DNA of 64,000 bases from Epilithonimonas lactis (GCF_900110605.1 NZ_FOFI01000002.1:310001-374000); one strand, 5' to 3'; positions 9,066-18,767 are shown, counted from the first letter of the stretch. Numbers and translations: made by a program. Notes: a model not told the origin generated them from the sequence alone.

Positions 9066-10985
9066 TTAGTTTTTTATAAAATTGAGAGGAAGTTCCAACG
9101 TGATCCTCGTTCCTCTTGTTTTATGATTATCATCCTTCAGTTCTTCAATTTTGAGTTCGGCGCTTCTGTTTTCCAGTTCCTCCATCATCTCCAGTCTTTT
9201 TTTTGATATTTCCAATGCCATCGACCGGTGAGCACTCACTGAGTTTTTTTTGAGTTCACGAGAGCTATTGATGCCTACGCCATTATCCTCTATCACGCAG
9301 ATCAACCGTTCGTTTCTTTGTAGAAAACTAATATTGATGGATCCTTTTCCTTCTTTTGGAACTACACCATGGAGAATTGCATTTTCCACATAAGGTTGCA
9401 ACAGCAAAGTCGGAATTGCAGTGTCATCTTCTATTACAGGATCTTTGGTTATTTTAAAATCAAATTTCTGGTTGAATCTCAGTTGCTCCAGCTCCAGATA
9501 ATTTTGTAAAGCTTCAATTTCTTTATCAATGGAGATTGCAGATTCCTGCGAGAACTCCAGGGTCAATCGCATTAGTTTGGAAAACTTGGAGAGGTATTTT
9601 ATCGCTTCCTCTTTCCCATTTTGCATGATGAATGAGGAAATCGCCGCCAGACAATTGAAAACGAAATGTGGATTCATCTGCAGATGCAAGGCTTTGTGCT
9701 CAAACTCCGCCAATTGTTTTTGCAGCATCAATGTTTTTTCACGCTCTTTGTTTCGGAAGTAGAAATATAATCCTGCCAAAACAGAGGCAAGAATTACAAA
9801 ACCCAGGATGACCTTCAGTTTCTCCCTTCTTTGCAGTTCTTTTTTCTCGAGCTGCAATTTTTCATAATGGAAATCGAGTTCTGTTCTCAGGCGTTGCTGC
9901 TCATTTTTGACCTTTTCCAACTTCTCTTTCTCATGATCGTAGTTTCTGAGATGGAGCAAAGCCTGTTGCTGATCACCTTTTTTCTCATAGATGTCAGAAA
10001 GCAGTTTCTCGCAATTCATCCTGGTTTCCGGAAGGTCCAGATCATTGGATATTTTCAAAGCTTTACTGGCAAACATGAGAGATTGGTCAAGATCTTTTTC
10101 CGCGAAAAAAATCTCAGCAAACAGGAGATAAGTGTCCGAAAGTCCGAATTGGTCTTCGATACTTTGGAATGTTCGTTCGGCTTTCTTTAAAACAGCCTTC
10201 GCATCATTCAACTGATCCTTGGCAATATGATATCTGGAAAAATTATTATAAAGCTCACCCAATCCTCTTGGGTCCGGATTATTCTCAAAACCTTCGAGGC
10301 TCTCATCAAGATACTTTTTTGACAGCTCATTTTTTCGCTGTTCAAGATAGATCAGGCCAATATTAGAAGCACTTACCGCAACTGCAGGATTGCTGTTTTT
10401 TTTCTGAAGTTGATTGGCTTTCAGGAAATATGCCAATGCATTTTTCTCATCATCAATAGATTTATAGATCACACCAAGATTGTTGTAGATCTTGGAGAGT
10501 TGGAGTTCATTTTTCAACGCCTCATAGATCTTCATGGCGCGCAAATCAAACGCCAAAGCTTCGGCATATTTGTTTTGTTCAGAAAAAATAAGTCCTTTGC
10601 TGCCCAATGTTTTGGCAAGGATCTCCTGCGCTTCTTTTGAATTGATATTTTGATTGATGATGATCTTCTCCGAAGCATCTAAATTCCTGACAGCTTTGTC
10701 ATAATCGCCTGAAATAATGTAGGAAATGCCAATATTCTGATATGCTTTTGCCTTTTGAATGTGATTGTTGCTTTTTTTAGAAGTCATCAAGGCCAACTCT
10801 CCATACTTCCGCATTTGCGAAGGATCCGAAGCTTGATAAGCCTCAGAAATCTGGTTCTGAAGTTGGATGATTTTGTCGAGATCATTCGTTTTATGCAAAA
10901 TCGACAACAGGGAATCTGGAGCCGATCTTTGAGCAGAATTGATGACAAAAAAGCTTAAAAATAGGAGCGTAAAAAGTAGTTTCAT
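9066..10985 (-). CDS. TPR-containing LytS-type sensor histidine kinase
   Basis: 639 residues. A signal peptide (1-18) leads into a periplasmic region of several tetratricopeptide repeats (about 40-330), a charged coiled coil, and one membrane helix near 390-408 (VILGFVILASVLAGLYFYF). The cytoplasmic part is a His_kinase/LytS domain with phospho-accepting H440 in MNPHFVFN, then an ATPase domain with 'LLLQPYVENAILHG' and 'EDNGVGI'. It partners the LytTR regulator encoded directly downstream. The TPR sensor is typical of Bacteroidota. The promoter is at 11000-11028. Confidence 0.95.
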   Translation of the reverse strand: MKLLFTLLFLSFFVINSAQRSAPDSLLSILHKTNDLDKIIQLQNQISEAYQASDPSQMRKYGELALMTSKKSNNHIQKAKAYQNIGISYIISGDYDKAVRNLDASEKIIINQNINSKEAQEILAKTLGSKGLIFSEQNKYAEALAFDLRAMKIYEALKNELQLSKIYNNLGVIYKSIDDEKNALAYFLKANQLQKKNSNPAVAVSASNIGLIYLEQRKNELSKKYLDESLEGFENNPDPRGLGELYNNFSRYHIAKDQLNDAKAVLKKAERTFQSIEDQFGLSDTYLLFAEIFFAEKDLDQSLMFASKALKISNDLDLPETRMNCEKLLSDIYEKKGDQQQALLHLRNYDHEKEKLEKVKNEQQRLRTELDFHYEKLQLEKKELQRREKLKVILGFVILASVLAGLYFYFRNKEREKTLMLQKQLAEFEHKALHLQMNPHFVFNCLAAISSFIMQNGKEEAIKYLSKFSKLMRLTLEFSQESAISIDKEIEALQNYLELEQLRFNQKFDFKITKDPVIEDDTAIPTLLLQPYVENAILHGVVPKEGKGSINISFLQRNERLICVIEDNGVGINSSRELKKNSVSAHRSMALEISKKRLEMMEELENRSAELKIEELKDDNHKTRGTRITLELPLNFIKN

Positions 10986-10999
10986 TTGTGTTTCGAGGA

Positions 11000-11028
11000 C
11001 AAAATTAAACTATTGCTGTGAAAATCAA
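11000..11028 (-). promoter_or_regulatory. Promoter of the LytS/LytT operon
   Basis: On the minus strand a TTG (11026-11028) is followed after 18 bases by TAATTTTG (11000-11007), fitting the Flavobacterium consensus TTG-N17-23-TAnnTTTG. The -7 box ends 14 bases before the kinase ATG, so the leader is short. Confidence 0.65.
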
Positions 11029-11123
11029 AACTATAAATGAGAAATCGCAGGTTACGAATGAGAATTTGATTTCAGATTGACATTTTAATTCTCTAAATTT
11101 GAGATTCAAAACCTTTTGCTACT

Positions 11124-11738
11124 TTGGAACACTCTAAGAAGATCGGACTTTTTTTTGGCTCATTCAATCCCATTCATATTGGACATTTGATCTTGGGAAA
11201 TTATATCCTGGAAAACTCGGATATGGAAGAATTGTGGTTTGTGGTAAGTCCTCAAAATCCTTTTAAAGACAAAAAATCATTGCTGAAAGATCACAATCGT
11301 CTGGATATGGTGCAGCTCGCCATCAAAAACTATCCAAAAATGCGTGCTTCGAATGTCGAATTTTCCTTACCAGTTCCGAGTTACACCATTGACACTCTGA
11401 CTTACCTCAAGGAAAAACATCCTGACTATTCTTTTTCATTGATCATGGGCGAGGACAATTTGGGAAGCCTTCACAAGTGGAAAAATTATGAACTGCTTTT
11501 GGAAAATTATCAAATCATCGTGTATCCAAGAATTTTGGGCGAAGAAAAAAAAGACGAGGTTGTCGAGAGCCTCAGACTGACCGTAGAAAAACACGAAAAT
11601 ATCCATCAGATCAATGCGCCGATCATCGAACTTTCTGCCACAGAGATCAGGAATATGATCAAAGCCGGGAAAAACACGAGACCAATGTTGCCACCGGAAG
11701 TTTTTGACTATTTGGATGGAAGTAGTTTTTATAAATAG
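11124..11738 (+). CDS. nadD: Nicotinate-nucleotide adenylyltransferase
   Basis: 204 residues. The enzyme adenylylates nicotinate mononucleotide to deamido-NAD in NAD synthesis. The nucleotidyltransferase motif GSFNPIHIGH sits at residues 12-21 (H18, H21), and the second motif S-A-T-E-I-R near 172 corresponds to ISSTxxR. The start is a TTG: an in-frame TGA lies at 11100-11102, no ATG occurs between it and the TTG, and a later start would lose the HxGH motif. In flavobacteria this gene often follows gmk, which is absent here. Confidence 0.95.
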   Translation: MEHSKKIGLFFGSFNPIHIGHLILGNYILENSDMEELWFVVSPQNPFKDKKSLLKDHNRLDMVQLAIKNYPKMRASNVEFSLPVPSYTIDTLTYLKEKHPDYSFSLIMGEDNLGSLHKWKNYELLLENYQIIVYPRILGEEKKDEVVESLRLTVEKHENIHQINAPIIELSATEIRNMIKAGKNTRPMLPPEVFDYLDGSSFYK

Positions 11739-11804
11739 ATCTTGAATGCTATAAAAATTAGAAATGCTTCTCTGATTTTCATTACAACCAAATAATAACA
11801 CATT

Positions 11805-11869
11805 TTTGTCCTTCCGAAGGAATCTAAATTTCGCTTCCAACTTTGTTGAGATTCCTTCGGAATGACAAA
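11805..11869. repeat. 65-bp long inverted repeat (REP-like hairpin)
   Basis: Arms 11805-11825 and 11849-11869 are 21 bases long with one mismatch, separated by 23 bases. Each arm itself contains the palindrome TTCCGAAGGAA or TTCCTTCGGAA. No T run follows, so it is not a simple terminator. The form resembles dispersed intergenic repeats of flavobacterial genomes. Confidence 0.75.
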
Positions 11870-11967
11870 CACAATGTTAAAAAGCCAATATGAATAGAAG
11901 TGTCTAATCATAAAAAACAGATTAAAACTAATAATATTCAAAGTCTTCAAACTGATATTCATTAAAA

Positions 11968-12579
11968 ATGAAAAACTTCTTCATCATAATTTCACTTTTC
12001 CCAATCTTACTTTTTGCCCAAAACAAAGAAGTCAAGAAAATAAACTGCGATTCAATTTATAATCAAAAAGGTTATTCTGTTTCTTTGGAATTTGACCCGA
12101 AAGATGAAAATTGGGATGAAACTCAAAACAATGTGGTTTTCACTTTTTCAAAAAAGATCAATGGTAAGGAGAAGATCATTCATCAGGAAAAATTATTCAG
12201 TCAATTTAAACATGTTGAGTTTATCGATTTTAATGGTGATGGGATCAAAGATATTTTGGTGGAAAATATTTCGGATGTGAGAAGTAATTTGACTTACAAT
12301 TTGTTTATCGTCGATTTAAAAAAACAGAAATTGAGAAAGATCGAAGGTTTCAATGAGATCAAAAATCCAAATTACCTCGCAGAATACGACCTCATTGACT
12401 GCATGGTAATGTCTGGTAGTAACTGGACGAGCTTTTATAAAATCGAAGACCATAAAATCAAGGATTTTGGCTATGTCGTAGAAGATGGCGAAGATGAAAA
12501 CGGAAAAGACCTGGAATACGATAAAAACTACAAGCTAACCTTGGCAAAAATCCTTAAATCTGAAAAAGAAAAAAAATGA
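11968..12579 (+). CDS. Exported protein of unknown function (XAC2610-like)
   Basis: 203 residues. Signal peptide at 1-18 (ending LLFAQ). The rest is beta-rich, with a 'FIDFNGDGIKDILVEN' stretch resembling an FG-GAP or calcium-binding loop (D-x-N-G-D-G). The overall shape resembles the XAC2610-type family; I do not recognise it firmly. Its stop codon overlaps the ATG of the next gene by four bases (ATGA), so the two are translationally coupled. Confidence 0.75.
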   Translation: MKNFFIIISLFPILLFAQNKEVKKINCDSIYNQKGYSVSLEFDPKDENWDETQNNVVFTFSKKINGKEKIIHQEKLFSQFKHVEFIDFNGDGIKDILVENISDVRSNLTYNLFIVDLKKQKLRKIEGFNEIKNPNYLAEYDLIDCMVMSGSNWTSFYKIEDHKIKDFGYVVEDGEDENGKDLEYDKNYKLTLAKILKSEKEKK

Positions 12580-12917
12580 ATTTCATAGAAAAATATTACG
12601 CAAAATATCCGGAAGACAAGATCGTGAAATGGTTTAAGCAGATCTGCGTTGCAGAAGCTATTTCCTGGTTTTTCCTCTTCACAGCAATGGTCTGGATCCG
12701 ACTTGACCCAGAAGGTCTTTTCGCCATCATCTACATCAGTACAATTGGGAGCATTCATGGATTATTTTTCACGCTTTATCTCATCTTCTTGCCTGCAGTG
12801 AGAAAAATATATGCTTGGGATGACGAGGAATCGATTTTCGCTTTGATGGCCGCTTTTTTCCCATTTGCCACAATCTGGGTCGAGAAAAAGTTGCTCCGGA
12901 AAAATCGCGGTGAATGA
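12576..12917 (+). CDS. DUF3817-like integral membrane protein
   Basis: 113 residues with three predicted membrane helices (about 24-45, 50-70 and 85-103). The arrangement 'AEAISWFFLF', 'STIGSIHGLFFTLYL' and 'FFPFATIWVEKKLL' matches the DUF3817 (YdzA-like) family. Function is unknown. It overlaps the upstream exported-protein gene by ATGA. Confidence 0.8.
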   Translation: MNFIEKYYAKYPEDKIVKWFKQICVAEAISWFFLFTAMVWIRLDPEGLFAIIYISTIGSIHGLFFTLYLIFLPAVRKIYAWDDEESIFALMAAFFPFATIWVEKKLLRKNRGE

Positions 12918-12939
12918 TGAAAATCAAGTCATTAAAATT

Positions 12940-12947
12940 TATTTTTG
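12940..12947 (+). promoter_or_regulatory. Candidate -7 box of the D-lactate dehydrogenase gene
   Basis: TATTTTTG matches TAnnTTTG, with the ATG 26 bases downstream. No -33 TTG is visible at the right distance. Confidence 0.35.
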
Positions 12948-12972
12948 TAGCTGATTTTCTTAACTTTATGAA

Positions 12973-13971
12973 ATGAAAATCACCTTCTTCTCCACCAAAC
13001 CTTACGACAAAGAATTCTTTGACAAGGTCAACAAGGATTTCAACTTTGAACTCGAATATTTCGAGACGCATCTTGGTCCGCACATTTTGAACGTCATCGA
13101 ACATTCCGACGCCGTCTGCGCCTTTGTCAACGACACTTTGAACGCGGAAGTTCTGGAATCGCTGTCTAAAAAAGGCATGAAATATATCGCTTTGAGATGT
13201 GCCGGTTTCAATAATGTGGATCTGGAAGCAGCAAAACGTCTGGGAATAAGAGTTTCCAGAGTTCCAGCCTATTCGCCGGAAGCGGTGGCGGAACATGCGA
13301 TGGCGATGATCCTGACATTAAACAGAAAAACACACAAAGCCTACAACCGGGTTCGAGAGCAGAATTTTTCTTTGAACGGCTTGATGGGTTTTAACCTTTA
13401 TCAGAAGACGATCGGTGTGATCGGAACTGGAAATATCGGAACTGCGTTTGCCAAAATTGCGAAAGGATTTGGCGCGAAAATTCTGGCTTACGACATCACC
13501 GAAAATCAGGAATTGAAAGACCTTGGAATCGAATATGTTTCTATGGACGAATTGCTTTCCCAGTCCGATATTATTTCGCTTCATTGTCCATTGATGGATG
13601 CTACACATCATTTGATCAACAAGGAATCGATTTCCAAAATGAAAGAAAATGTGATGCTGATCAACACCAGCCGTGGTGGATTGATCGACACAAAAGCGGT
13701 GATCGACGGCTTGAAGTCCAAACACATTGGCTACCTCGGAATTGATGTTTATGAGCAGGAAGAGAAGTTATTTTTCCGAGACCTTTCTCACACGATCATC
13801 GAGGATGACACGATACAAAGATTGATGAGTTTCCCGAATGTTTTGGTGACGGCGCATCAGGCCTTTTTTACAGAAGAAGCCTTGCATCAGATCGCGACCT
13901 CTACTTTGACAAGTCTTTCCAACTTCGAAGCCAATAACGAATTTGAAAATCCAAATGCAGTTCTAGTTTAG
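12973..13971 (+). CDS. ldhA: D-lactate dehydrogenase (2-hydroxyacid dehydrogenase)
   Basis: 332 residues. It reduces pyruvate to D-lactate with NADH in the cytosol. The Rossmann motif GTGNIG is at 151-156. The catalytic triad of the D-hydroxyacid dehydrogenases sits at R234 (NTSRGG), E263 (VYEQEE) and H295 (VTAHQA), each within one position of Escherichia coli LdhA. Length and the 'ALRCAGFNNVDL' segment also favour LdhA over other family members. A terminator follows at 14020. Confidence 0.93.
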   Translation: MKITFFSTKPYDKEFFDKVNKDFNFELEYFETHLGPHILNVIEHSDAVCAFVNDTLNAEVLESLSKKGMKYIALRCAGFNNVDLEAAKRLGIRVSRVPAYSPEAVAEHAMAMILTLNRKTHKAYNRVREQNFSLNGLMGFNLYQKTIGVIGTGNIGTAFAKIAKGFGAKILAYDITENQELKDLGIEYVSMDELLSQSDIISLHCPLMDATHHLINKESISKMKENVMLINTSRGGLIDTKAVIDGLKSKHIGYLGIDVYEQEEKLFFRDLSHTIIEDDTIQRLMSFPNVLVTAHQAFFTEEALHQIATSTLTSLSNFEANNEFENPNAVLV

Positions 13972-14019
13972 AATTTCATTAATTATAAAAAAATTTCCGT
14001 TCTCAATTGGCGGAAAACT

Positions 14020-14052
14020 AAGCCTTTGCAAAAATCTGCAGAGGCTTTTTTA
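14020..14052 (+). terminator. Rho-independent terminator after ldhA
   Basis: Eleven-base arms (14020-14030 and 14037-14047, one G-T pair), 6-base loop, T run. Confidence 0.85.
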
Positions 14053-14179
14053 GTTTATTTTAATTTCTGATGTAATGAAATTTGAAGTTCGATTGTCTAA
14101 ACTATAAACTGAGTATAAATTTTTGACACTGAAAATCAACGCTTTAAAAACAAAACTAATTTTTATTTACTACTTTGTA

Positions 14180-14211
14180 TTGCATAATACTAATATTACG
14201 ATATATCTTTG
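14180..14211 (+). promoter_or_regulatory. Promoter of the TonB-receptor pair, with an internal palindrome
   Basis: TTG at 14180-14182 and TATCTTTG at 14204-14211 are 21 bases apart, as in the flavobacterial consensus. The spacer contains TAATA-CTAA-TATTA (14185-14198), an inverted repeat with 5-bp perfect arms that would suit a dimeric repressor. The start codon is 46 bases after the -7 box. Confidence 0.65.
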
Positions 14212-14257
14212 CATTATCAAATAGTAATAAAAGCCAACTACTCAAAACCAAACAACT

Positions 14258-16471
14258 ATGAAAGCCAAGATTCTCATCGCCGTTATCTTTTTCTCAGGAA
14301 TGATTTCCGCTCAGCAGACAAAAACAGACTCAGCCAAGACAAAAAATATTGAGGAAATAAAACTTAGCAAAAAGGTTTTCGTGAAAAAGTCTGACCGCTT
14401 TGTTTACGATGTTGCCAACGCTCCTATTGCAAAGGGAACCAACTCTTTCAACCTTTTGCAGCAGACACCAATGTTGTCTAGCACAGACGGAAAAGTCTTC
14501 AAGATCATGGGAAAATCCAGTGTCGTTTTTTACATCAATGGCAAAAGAACGCTGATGGATGCAGAAGCTATCACAGAGATGTTGAAAAATACGCCTTCAG
14601 AAAATATCCAAAAAATAGAAGTCGTGACCGTTCCTGGAAGTGAATTTCAGGTGGAGGCAAACGAAGGTGTCATTAATATCGTGATGAAAAAATCAAAAAC
14701 GAATGGCTACAACGGAACTTTGAAGATGAACAACAGCCAAAGTTTTTACAACAATCCATCTTCCGGAATTGCCTTCAATGCGAGACAGGACAAATGGTCT
14801 TTCAATTCCAACTTCAACATGGGAACTTATAGAGAAAGAGAAAAATATACGCTGACCAACGGCGATTCGACGTTCCGAAATGAGTCTGTGGGAACGATGG
14901 ATGATCCGAACAAAAATTATGGTGGAAGCATCAACATCGATTATGAGATCAGTAAAAAACAAAGTTTGGGATTCAGCTACAATGTGCGTTACAACAAGAG
15001 TTTTGGTTCTGTGTTGGATATGACGAATTTTGAAAATGGTCAGTTGGCAAACAGAACCATCAATCAGGAAGATGCGCAGACAAGAAACCACAATTTCAAT
15101 CTGAATTATGAAATTAAAACCGATACACTTGGAAGTAAACTGACTTCAAATGTTTCTTATCTGTGGTTCAACAGAGACAAAAAAAGTCTTGGCGAGACGT
15201 TTCCCTTATCTAACATAGGCAGTTACAGCGCCTTCCAACAAGCTGTTCCTCAAATCATTAATAACTACGCAGCGAACATCGATTACATCAAGAAATTCAG
15301 AAATGAAAGTACGTTTGCGATTGGAACGAGCTACAACTTCACCAATACCGACAGTGACACGAGACAGAATGATTTTGACGGAACGGATTTCATTACCAAT
15401 ACAAACCTTTCCAATCACTTCATCTATAAAGAAAATATCATCGGCGCTTATGCCACTTACGAAAGAAAATTCTCTGAAAAATTCAGTGGAAAATTGGGGA
15501 CAAGATTTGAAGCAACCATCAGTACAGGCGACGTTGTAGGAAAATCGGACATTGGTTTTGAAAGAAATTACAACAACCTTTTGCCTTATGCGACTTTGAA
15601 CTATGCCATCAACGATAATCACAACATTACTTACAGTTTTTCCAGCCGAGTGAGAAGACCCGGATTTGGACAATTGAATCCTTCCAGAACTTACTTTACG
15701 CCGACCAATTATATTCAGAACAATCCTTTTATGCAGGCTTCGAAGAATTATAATCAGGAGATCAATTATATGTACAAGAATGCTTTCTATGCTAATTTGA
15801 GTTTCAACTTTGCAGAAAATGCGTACAGCCAATTGCCGTTGCAGGGAACAATGATCAACAATGAAACTGGAGAAGAAACCAAATTCTTGAGATATATCCG
15901 AACCAATTATGGTAACAACAAACAATTGGGATTGACCTTGGGAATGAACAAAGCTTGGTTCAGCGACATCTGGACGACCAACTACTCCGCCAATTTTGAA
16001 TATGCAACCATCTCCGGCGGTGTAACGAAAGATCCAACTTCGCAACCAATTGAAGGCGTGACAGAAATATTGCAACCTTACACCATTAATGTAAAAACAC
16101 TCAACATGTTCTTCCAAGCCAACAATATGGTGAGACTTTCAGCTAAAAAAGATTGGTATTTGGGCGTTAACTATTGGTTGATGCCATCCAGAGAAATGGA
16201 AATCGGAAAACTGAGAACGCAACAGAGTTTGGATCTGAACATCAAGAAGATCATGGGGAATTTTACCTTCCTGGTAGAAATGAATGACATTTTAAATTCT
16301 AACATCGATGACATCAGAACCACGCAGGCCAACGGAAGTTACAACAGTGTGAGAAGCTTCAAATACGGTAGAGAATTGAACATCAATGTGACCTACAACT
16401 TCGGAAATCAAAAACTGAAAAAAGCCAGAGAAGTGAAATCTGCGAACGATGCCATCAAGTCCAGAACTTAA
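14258..16471 (+). CDS. TonB-dependent-receptor-like outer membrane beta-barrel protein (copy 1)
   Basis: 737 residues. Signal peptide 1-18 (FFSGMISAQ). Residues about 35-150 form a plug-like domain ('FNLLQQTPMLSSTDG', 'VVFYINGKR', 'IQKIEVVTVPGSEF..EGVINIVMKK'). The remainder is an alternating-residue barrel of the outer-membrane-beta-barrel family ('RVRRPGFGQLNP' ... 'NINVTYNFGNQK'). There is no N-terminal carboxypeptidase-regulatory-like domain and no SusD partner, so SusC is unlikely. Substrate is unknown; a siderophore, metal or peptide is possible. A close paralogue follows after 34 bases, presumably in the same transcript. Confidence 0.88.
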   Translation: MKAKILIAVIFFSGMISAQQTKTDSAKTKNIEEIKLSKKVFVKKSDRFVYDVANAPIAKGTNSFNLLQQTPMLSSTDGKVFKIMGKSSVVFYINGKRTLMDAEAITEMLKNTPSENIQKIEVVTVPGSEFQVEANEGVINIVMKKSKTNGYNGTLKMNNSQSFYNNPSSGIAFNARQDKWSFNSNFNMGTYREREKYTLTNGDSTFRNESVGTMDDPNKNYGGSINIDYEISKKQSLGFSYNVRYNKSFGSVLDMTNFENGQLANRTINQEDAQTRNHNFNLNYEIKTDTLGSKLTSNVSYLWFNRDKKSLGETFPLSNIGSYSAFQQAVPQIINNYAANIDYIKKFRNESTFAIGTSYNFTNTDSDTRQNDFDGTDFITNTNLSNHFIYKENIIGAYATYERKFSEKFSGKLGTRFEATISTGDVVGKSDIGFERNYNNLLPYATLNYAINDNHNITYSFSSRVRRPGFGQLNPSRTYFTPTNYIQNNPFMQASKNYNQEINYMYKNAFYANLSFNFAENAYSQLPLQGTMINNETGEETKFLRYIRTNYGNNKQLGLTLGMNKAWFSDIWTTNYSANFEYATISGGVTKDPTSQPIEGVTEILQPYTINVKTLNMFFQANNMVRLSAKKDWYLGVNYWLMPSREMEIGKLRTQQSLDLNIKKIMGNFTFLVEMNDILNSNIDDIRTTQANGSYNSVRSFKYGRELNINVTYNFGNQKLKKAREVKSANDAIKSRT

Positions 16472-16505
16472 TAAAAATCAGAAACTTAACTATAAAAAAT
16501 AAATT

Positions 16506-18767
16506 ATGAAAACTCTCAATACAAAACTATTTTTAGGATTAAGTCTCCTCTCGGGAATCTATCTCAATGCTCAGCAAAAGCCAAAAACAGATTCTGCCGC
16601 CACCAAAAATATTGAAGCTGTAACCATCACAAAACAGGTTTTCAAAAAGGAAAGTGACCGATTTGTCTACGATGTTGCCTCATCTCCAGTTGCTAAAGGA
16701 AATACTGCATTTAATATTTTAAAACAAACGCCTTTGGTCTCTTCGACAGATGATAAAACTTTGAAGATCATTGGAAAGAACAACGCTGTGATCTTCATCA
16801 ATGGAAGAAAAACCAATATGGATGCTGAGTCCTTAACGCAATTCCTGAAAAATACACCAGCCGAAAATATTCAGAAAATCGAAGTGATCACGCTTCCAGG
16901 AAGTGAATACCAGGTGGAATCTTCCGACGGCATCATCAACATCATTCTGAAGAAAAAAATGACCGATGGATTGAACGGAAATCTAAGGATGGGAAATTCC
17001 CAAAGCTATTACAACTCTTCCTACGCCGGACTTTCAATTAATTATAGAAAAGACAAATTAGGGATCAGTTCCAACATCAATACGAGCCAGAATATTCAGG
17101 AGCAATATTATATTTTAAGAAATGGAAATGACCGATTCAGCAACCAATCGGAAGGTAGAGTTTCTGACCCCAATAAAAACCTTGGCGGCTACTTGAACAT
17201 TGATTATCAATTGAATGACAACAGCAACTTGGCATTGACCTACAACTCTTGGGCAAACAGAAGTTACGGCTCTACATCCAACCTCTTCAACACCGTGAAA
17301 AGTGATTCTGCCGGCATCAACAATATCAAATATAATTACACCAAAAACCTGGAAAACTCCCGTTCTTACAACAATTCTGTGAACTTGAACTATGAATGGA
17401 AAACCGATACGTTGGGAAGTAAACTGAACTTGAATGCTGCTTATCTTAATTATAAAAGATTTCAAAATGCGGATAACGTCACTTATGGTTCTAATGCATT
17501 TCAGAAGATTGGAAACCGAATGGTGCAGATCACGCAAAGCACGCCTCAGATCATCAACAACTTTTCTTTCCTGGGCGACTACATCAAGAAATTTAAAAAT
17601 GATCTCACAGTTTCTGTCGGAGGGAATTTCAACAAGACCAAAACCGACAATGACACTAAAAGTGACACATTCATTTACAATTATGACGCTAACGGAAATC
17701 TGGTTTCGACAATCCCTTCTTCCAACCCAAACCACTTCATCTACGACGAAAATATCTACGGTGCGTATCTGACTCTCGAAAAGAAATTCTCTGATAAATT
17801 CTCTGGAAAGATCGGCTCCAGGTATGAAATTACCAATAGTGTAGGGAAATCCGACAATGTCGACTTCAGTAATATCGAAAGAAATTACAACAATCTTTTG
17901 CCTTACGTCAGCATCAACTACGCGATCAATGACAAAAATAATATCTCCTACGCTTTCTCCAGTAGAATGAGAAGACCAAGCTTCTGGGAACTGAATCCTG
18001 TAAAAAACATCTTGACCGATGTGAATTACACTCAGAACAATCCGTTCGTGAAAGCATCTTCTGTGTACACGAATGAGTTCACTTACATGTTCAAGAATTC
18101 GTATTTCTTTATTGTCAATCATTCATTGTCGAAGGATGTGATCACGCAGGTTCCGCTACAAAGGGAAATCGTGAAAAATGGCGTCACAACAAAAGAGTTG
18201 CGATACATCAGAACCAATTTTGGTGACAGACAAGAGATGTCCGCAATGCTTGGGATGCAAAAGAACTTTTTCAAACAATATTTGACGACCAACTTCAACA
18301 TTGGTGTACAGAGAAATGTTAATAATGGTTCACTAAATACCGACCCAATTACAGGCGATGTTTTCCCAGATTATGTGAATAAAATTAAATCCAACAGTTT
18401 ATTGATCCAGACCAATAACACCATCAGATTAGACAAAAAGAAAACTTGGTTCTTAGGTGTCAACTACTGGTATGTGGACAATCAGCAGATCGAGATCGGA
18501 TATCTGAAATCATTGATGAGTCTTGATACAAGCATCAAAAAGGTTTGGAATGACTGGACCTTCAATCTGGAAATATTTGATATTTTAAAAACAAACAAAG
18601 TGGTGATCACCGATCAGCAGGAAAATGGAAACTTCAATTACATCAATCAAAATCAATACAACCACAGCGTGAATTTCAGCATCACTTACAACTTCGGTAA
18701 CAAAAAAGTTCAGAAGATTAGAGATATCGACAGCGCAGACAAGGACATAAAAAACCGCACCAGATAA
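16506..18767 (+). CDS. TonB-dependent-receptor-like outer membrane beta-barrel protein (copy 2)
   Basis: 753 residues, collinear along its whole length with the gene just upstream. Shared landmarks are 'KSDRFVYDVA', 'FINGRKT', 'NIQKIEVITLPGSEY', 'RMRRPSFWELNP' and the last strand 'FSITYNFGNKK', all with numerous substitutions. This is an old tandem duplication. Signal peptide 1-21 (ending NAQ), then plug, then barrel. The plug has no obvious TonB box. Having two diverged copies suggests related but different ligands. A terminator follows at 18802. Confidence 0.88.
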   Translation: MKTLNTKLFLGLSLLSGIYLNAQQKPKTDSAATKNIEAVTITKQVFKKESDRFVYDVASSPVAKGNTAFNILKQTPLVSSTDDKTLKIIGKNNAVIFINGRKTNMDAESLTQFLKNTPAENIQKIEVITLPGSEYQVESSDGIINIILKKKMTDGLNGNLRMGNSQSYYNSSYAGLSINYRKDKLGISSNINTSQNIQEQYYILRNGNDRFSNQSEGRVSDPNKNLGGYLNIDYQLNDNSNLALTYNSWANRSYGSTSNLFNTVKSDSAGINNIKYNYTKNLENSRSYNNSVNLNYEWKTDTLGSKLNLNAAYLNYKRFQNADNVTYGSNAFQKIGNRMVQITQSTPQIINNFSFLGDYIKKFKNDLTVSVGGNFNKTKTDNDTKSDTFIYNYDANGNLVSTIPSSNPNHFIYDENIYGAYLTLEKKFSDKFSGKIGSRYEITNSVGKSDNVDFSNIERNYNNLLPYVSINYAINDKNNISYAFSSRMRRPSFWELNPVKNILTDVNYTQNNPFVKASSVYTNEFTYMFKNSYFFIVNHSLSKDVITQVPLQREIVKNGVTTKELRYIRTNFGDRQEMSAMLGMQKNFFKQYLTTNFNIGVQRNVNNGSLNTDPITGDVFPDYVNKIKSNSLLIQTNNTIRLDKKKTWFLGVNYWYVDNQQIEIGYLKSLMSLDTSIKKVWNDWTFNLEIFDILKTNKVVITDQQENGNFNYINQNQYNHSVNFSITYNFGNKKVQKIRDIDSADKDIKNRTR

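Noticed and set aside
15206..16117. Long antisense frame (303 codons) opposite receptor copy 1, and a similar one at 17115-18122 opposite copy 2
   Set aside because: They lie fully inside well-supported receptor genes, and their translations are rich in Ile/Val/Arg without domain patterns. They are shadows of codon bias.
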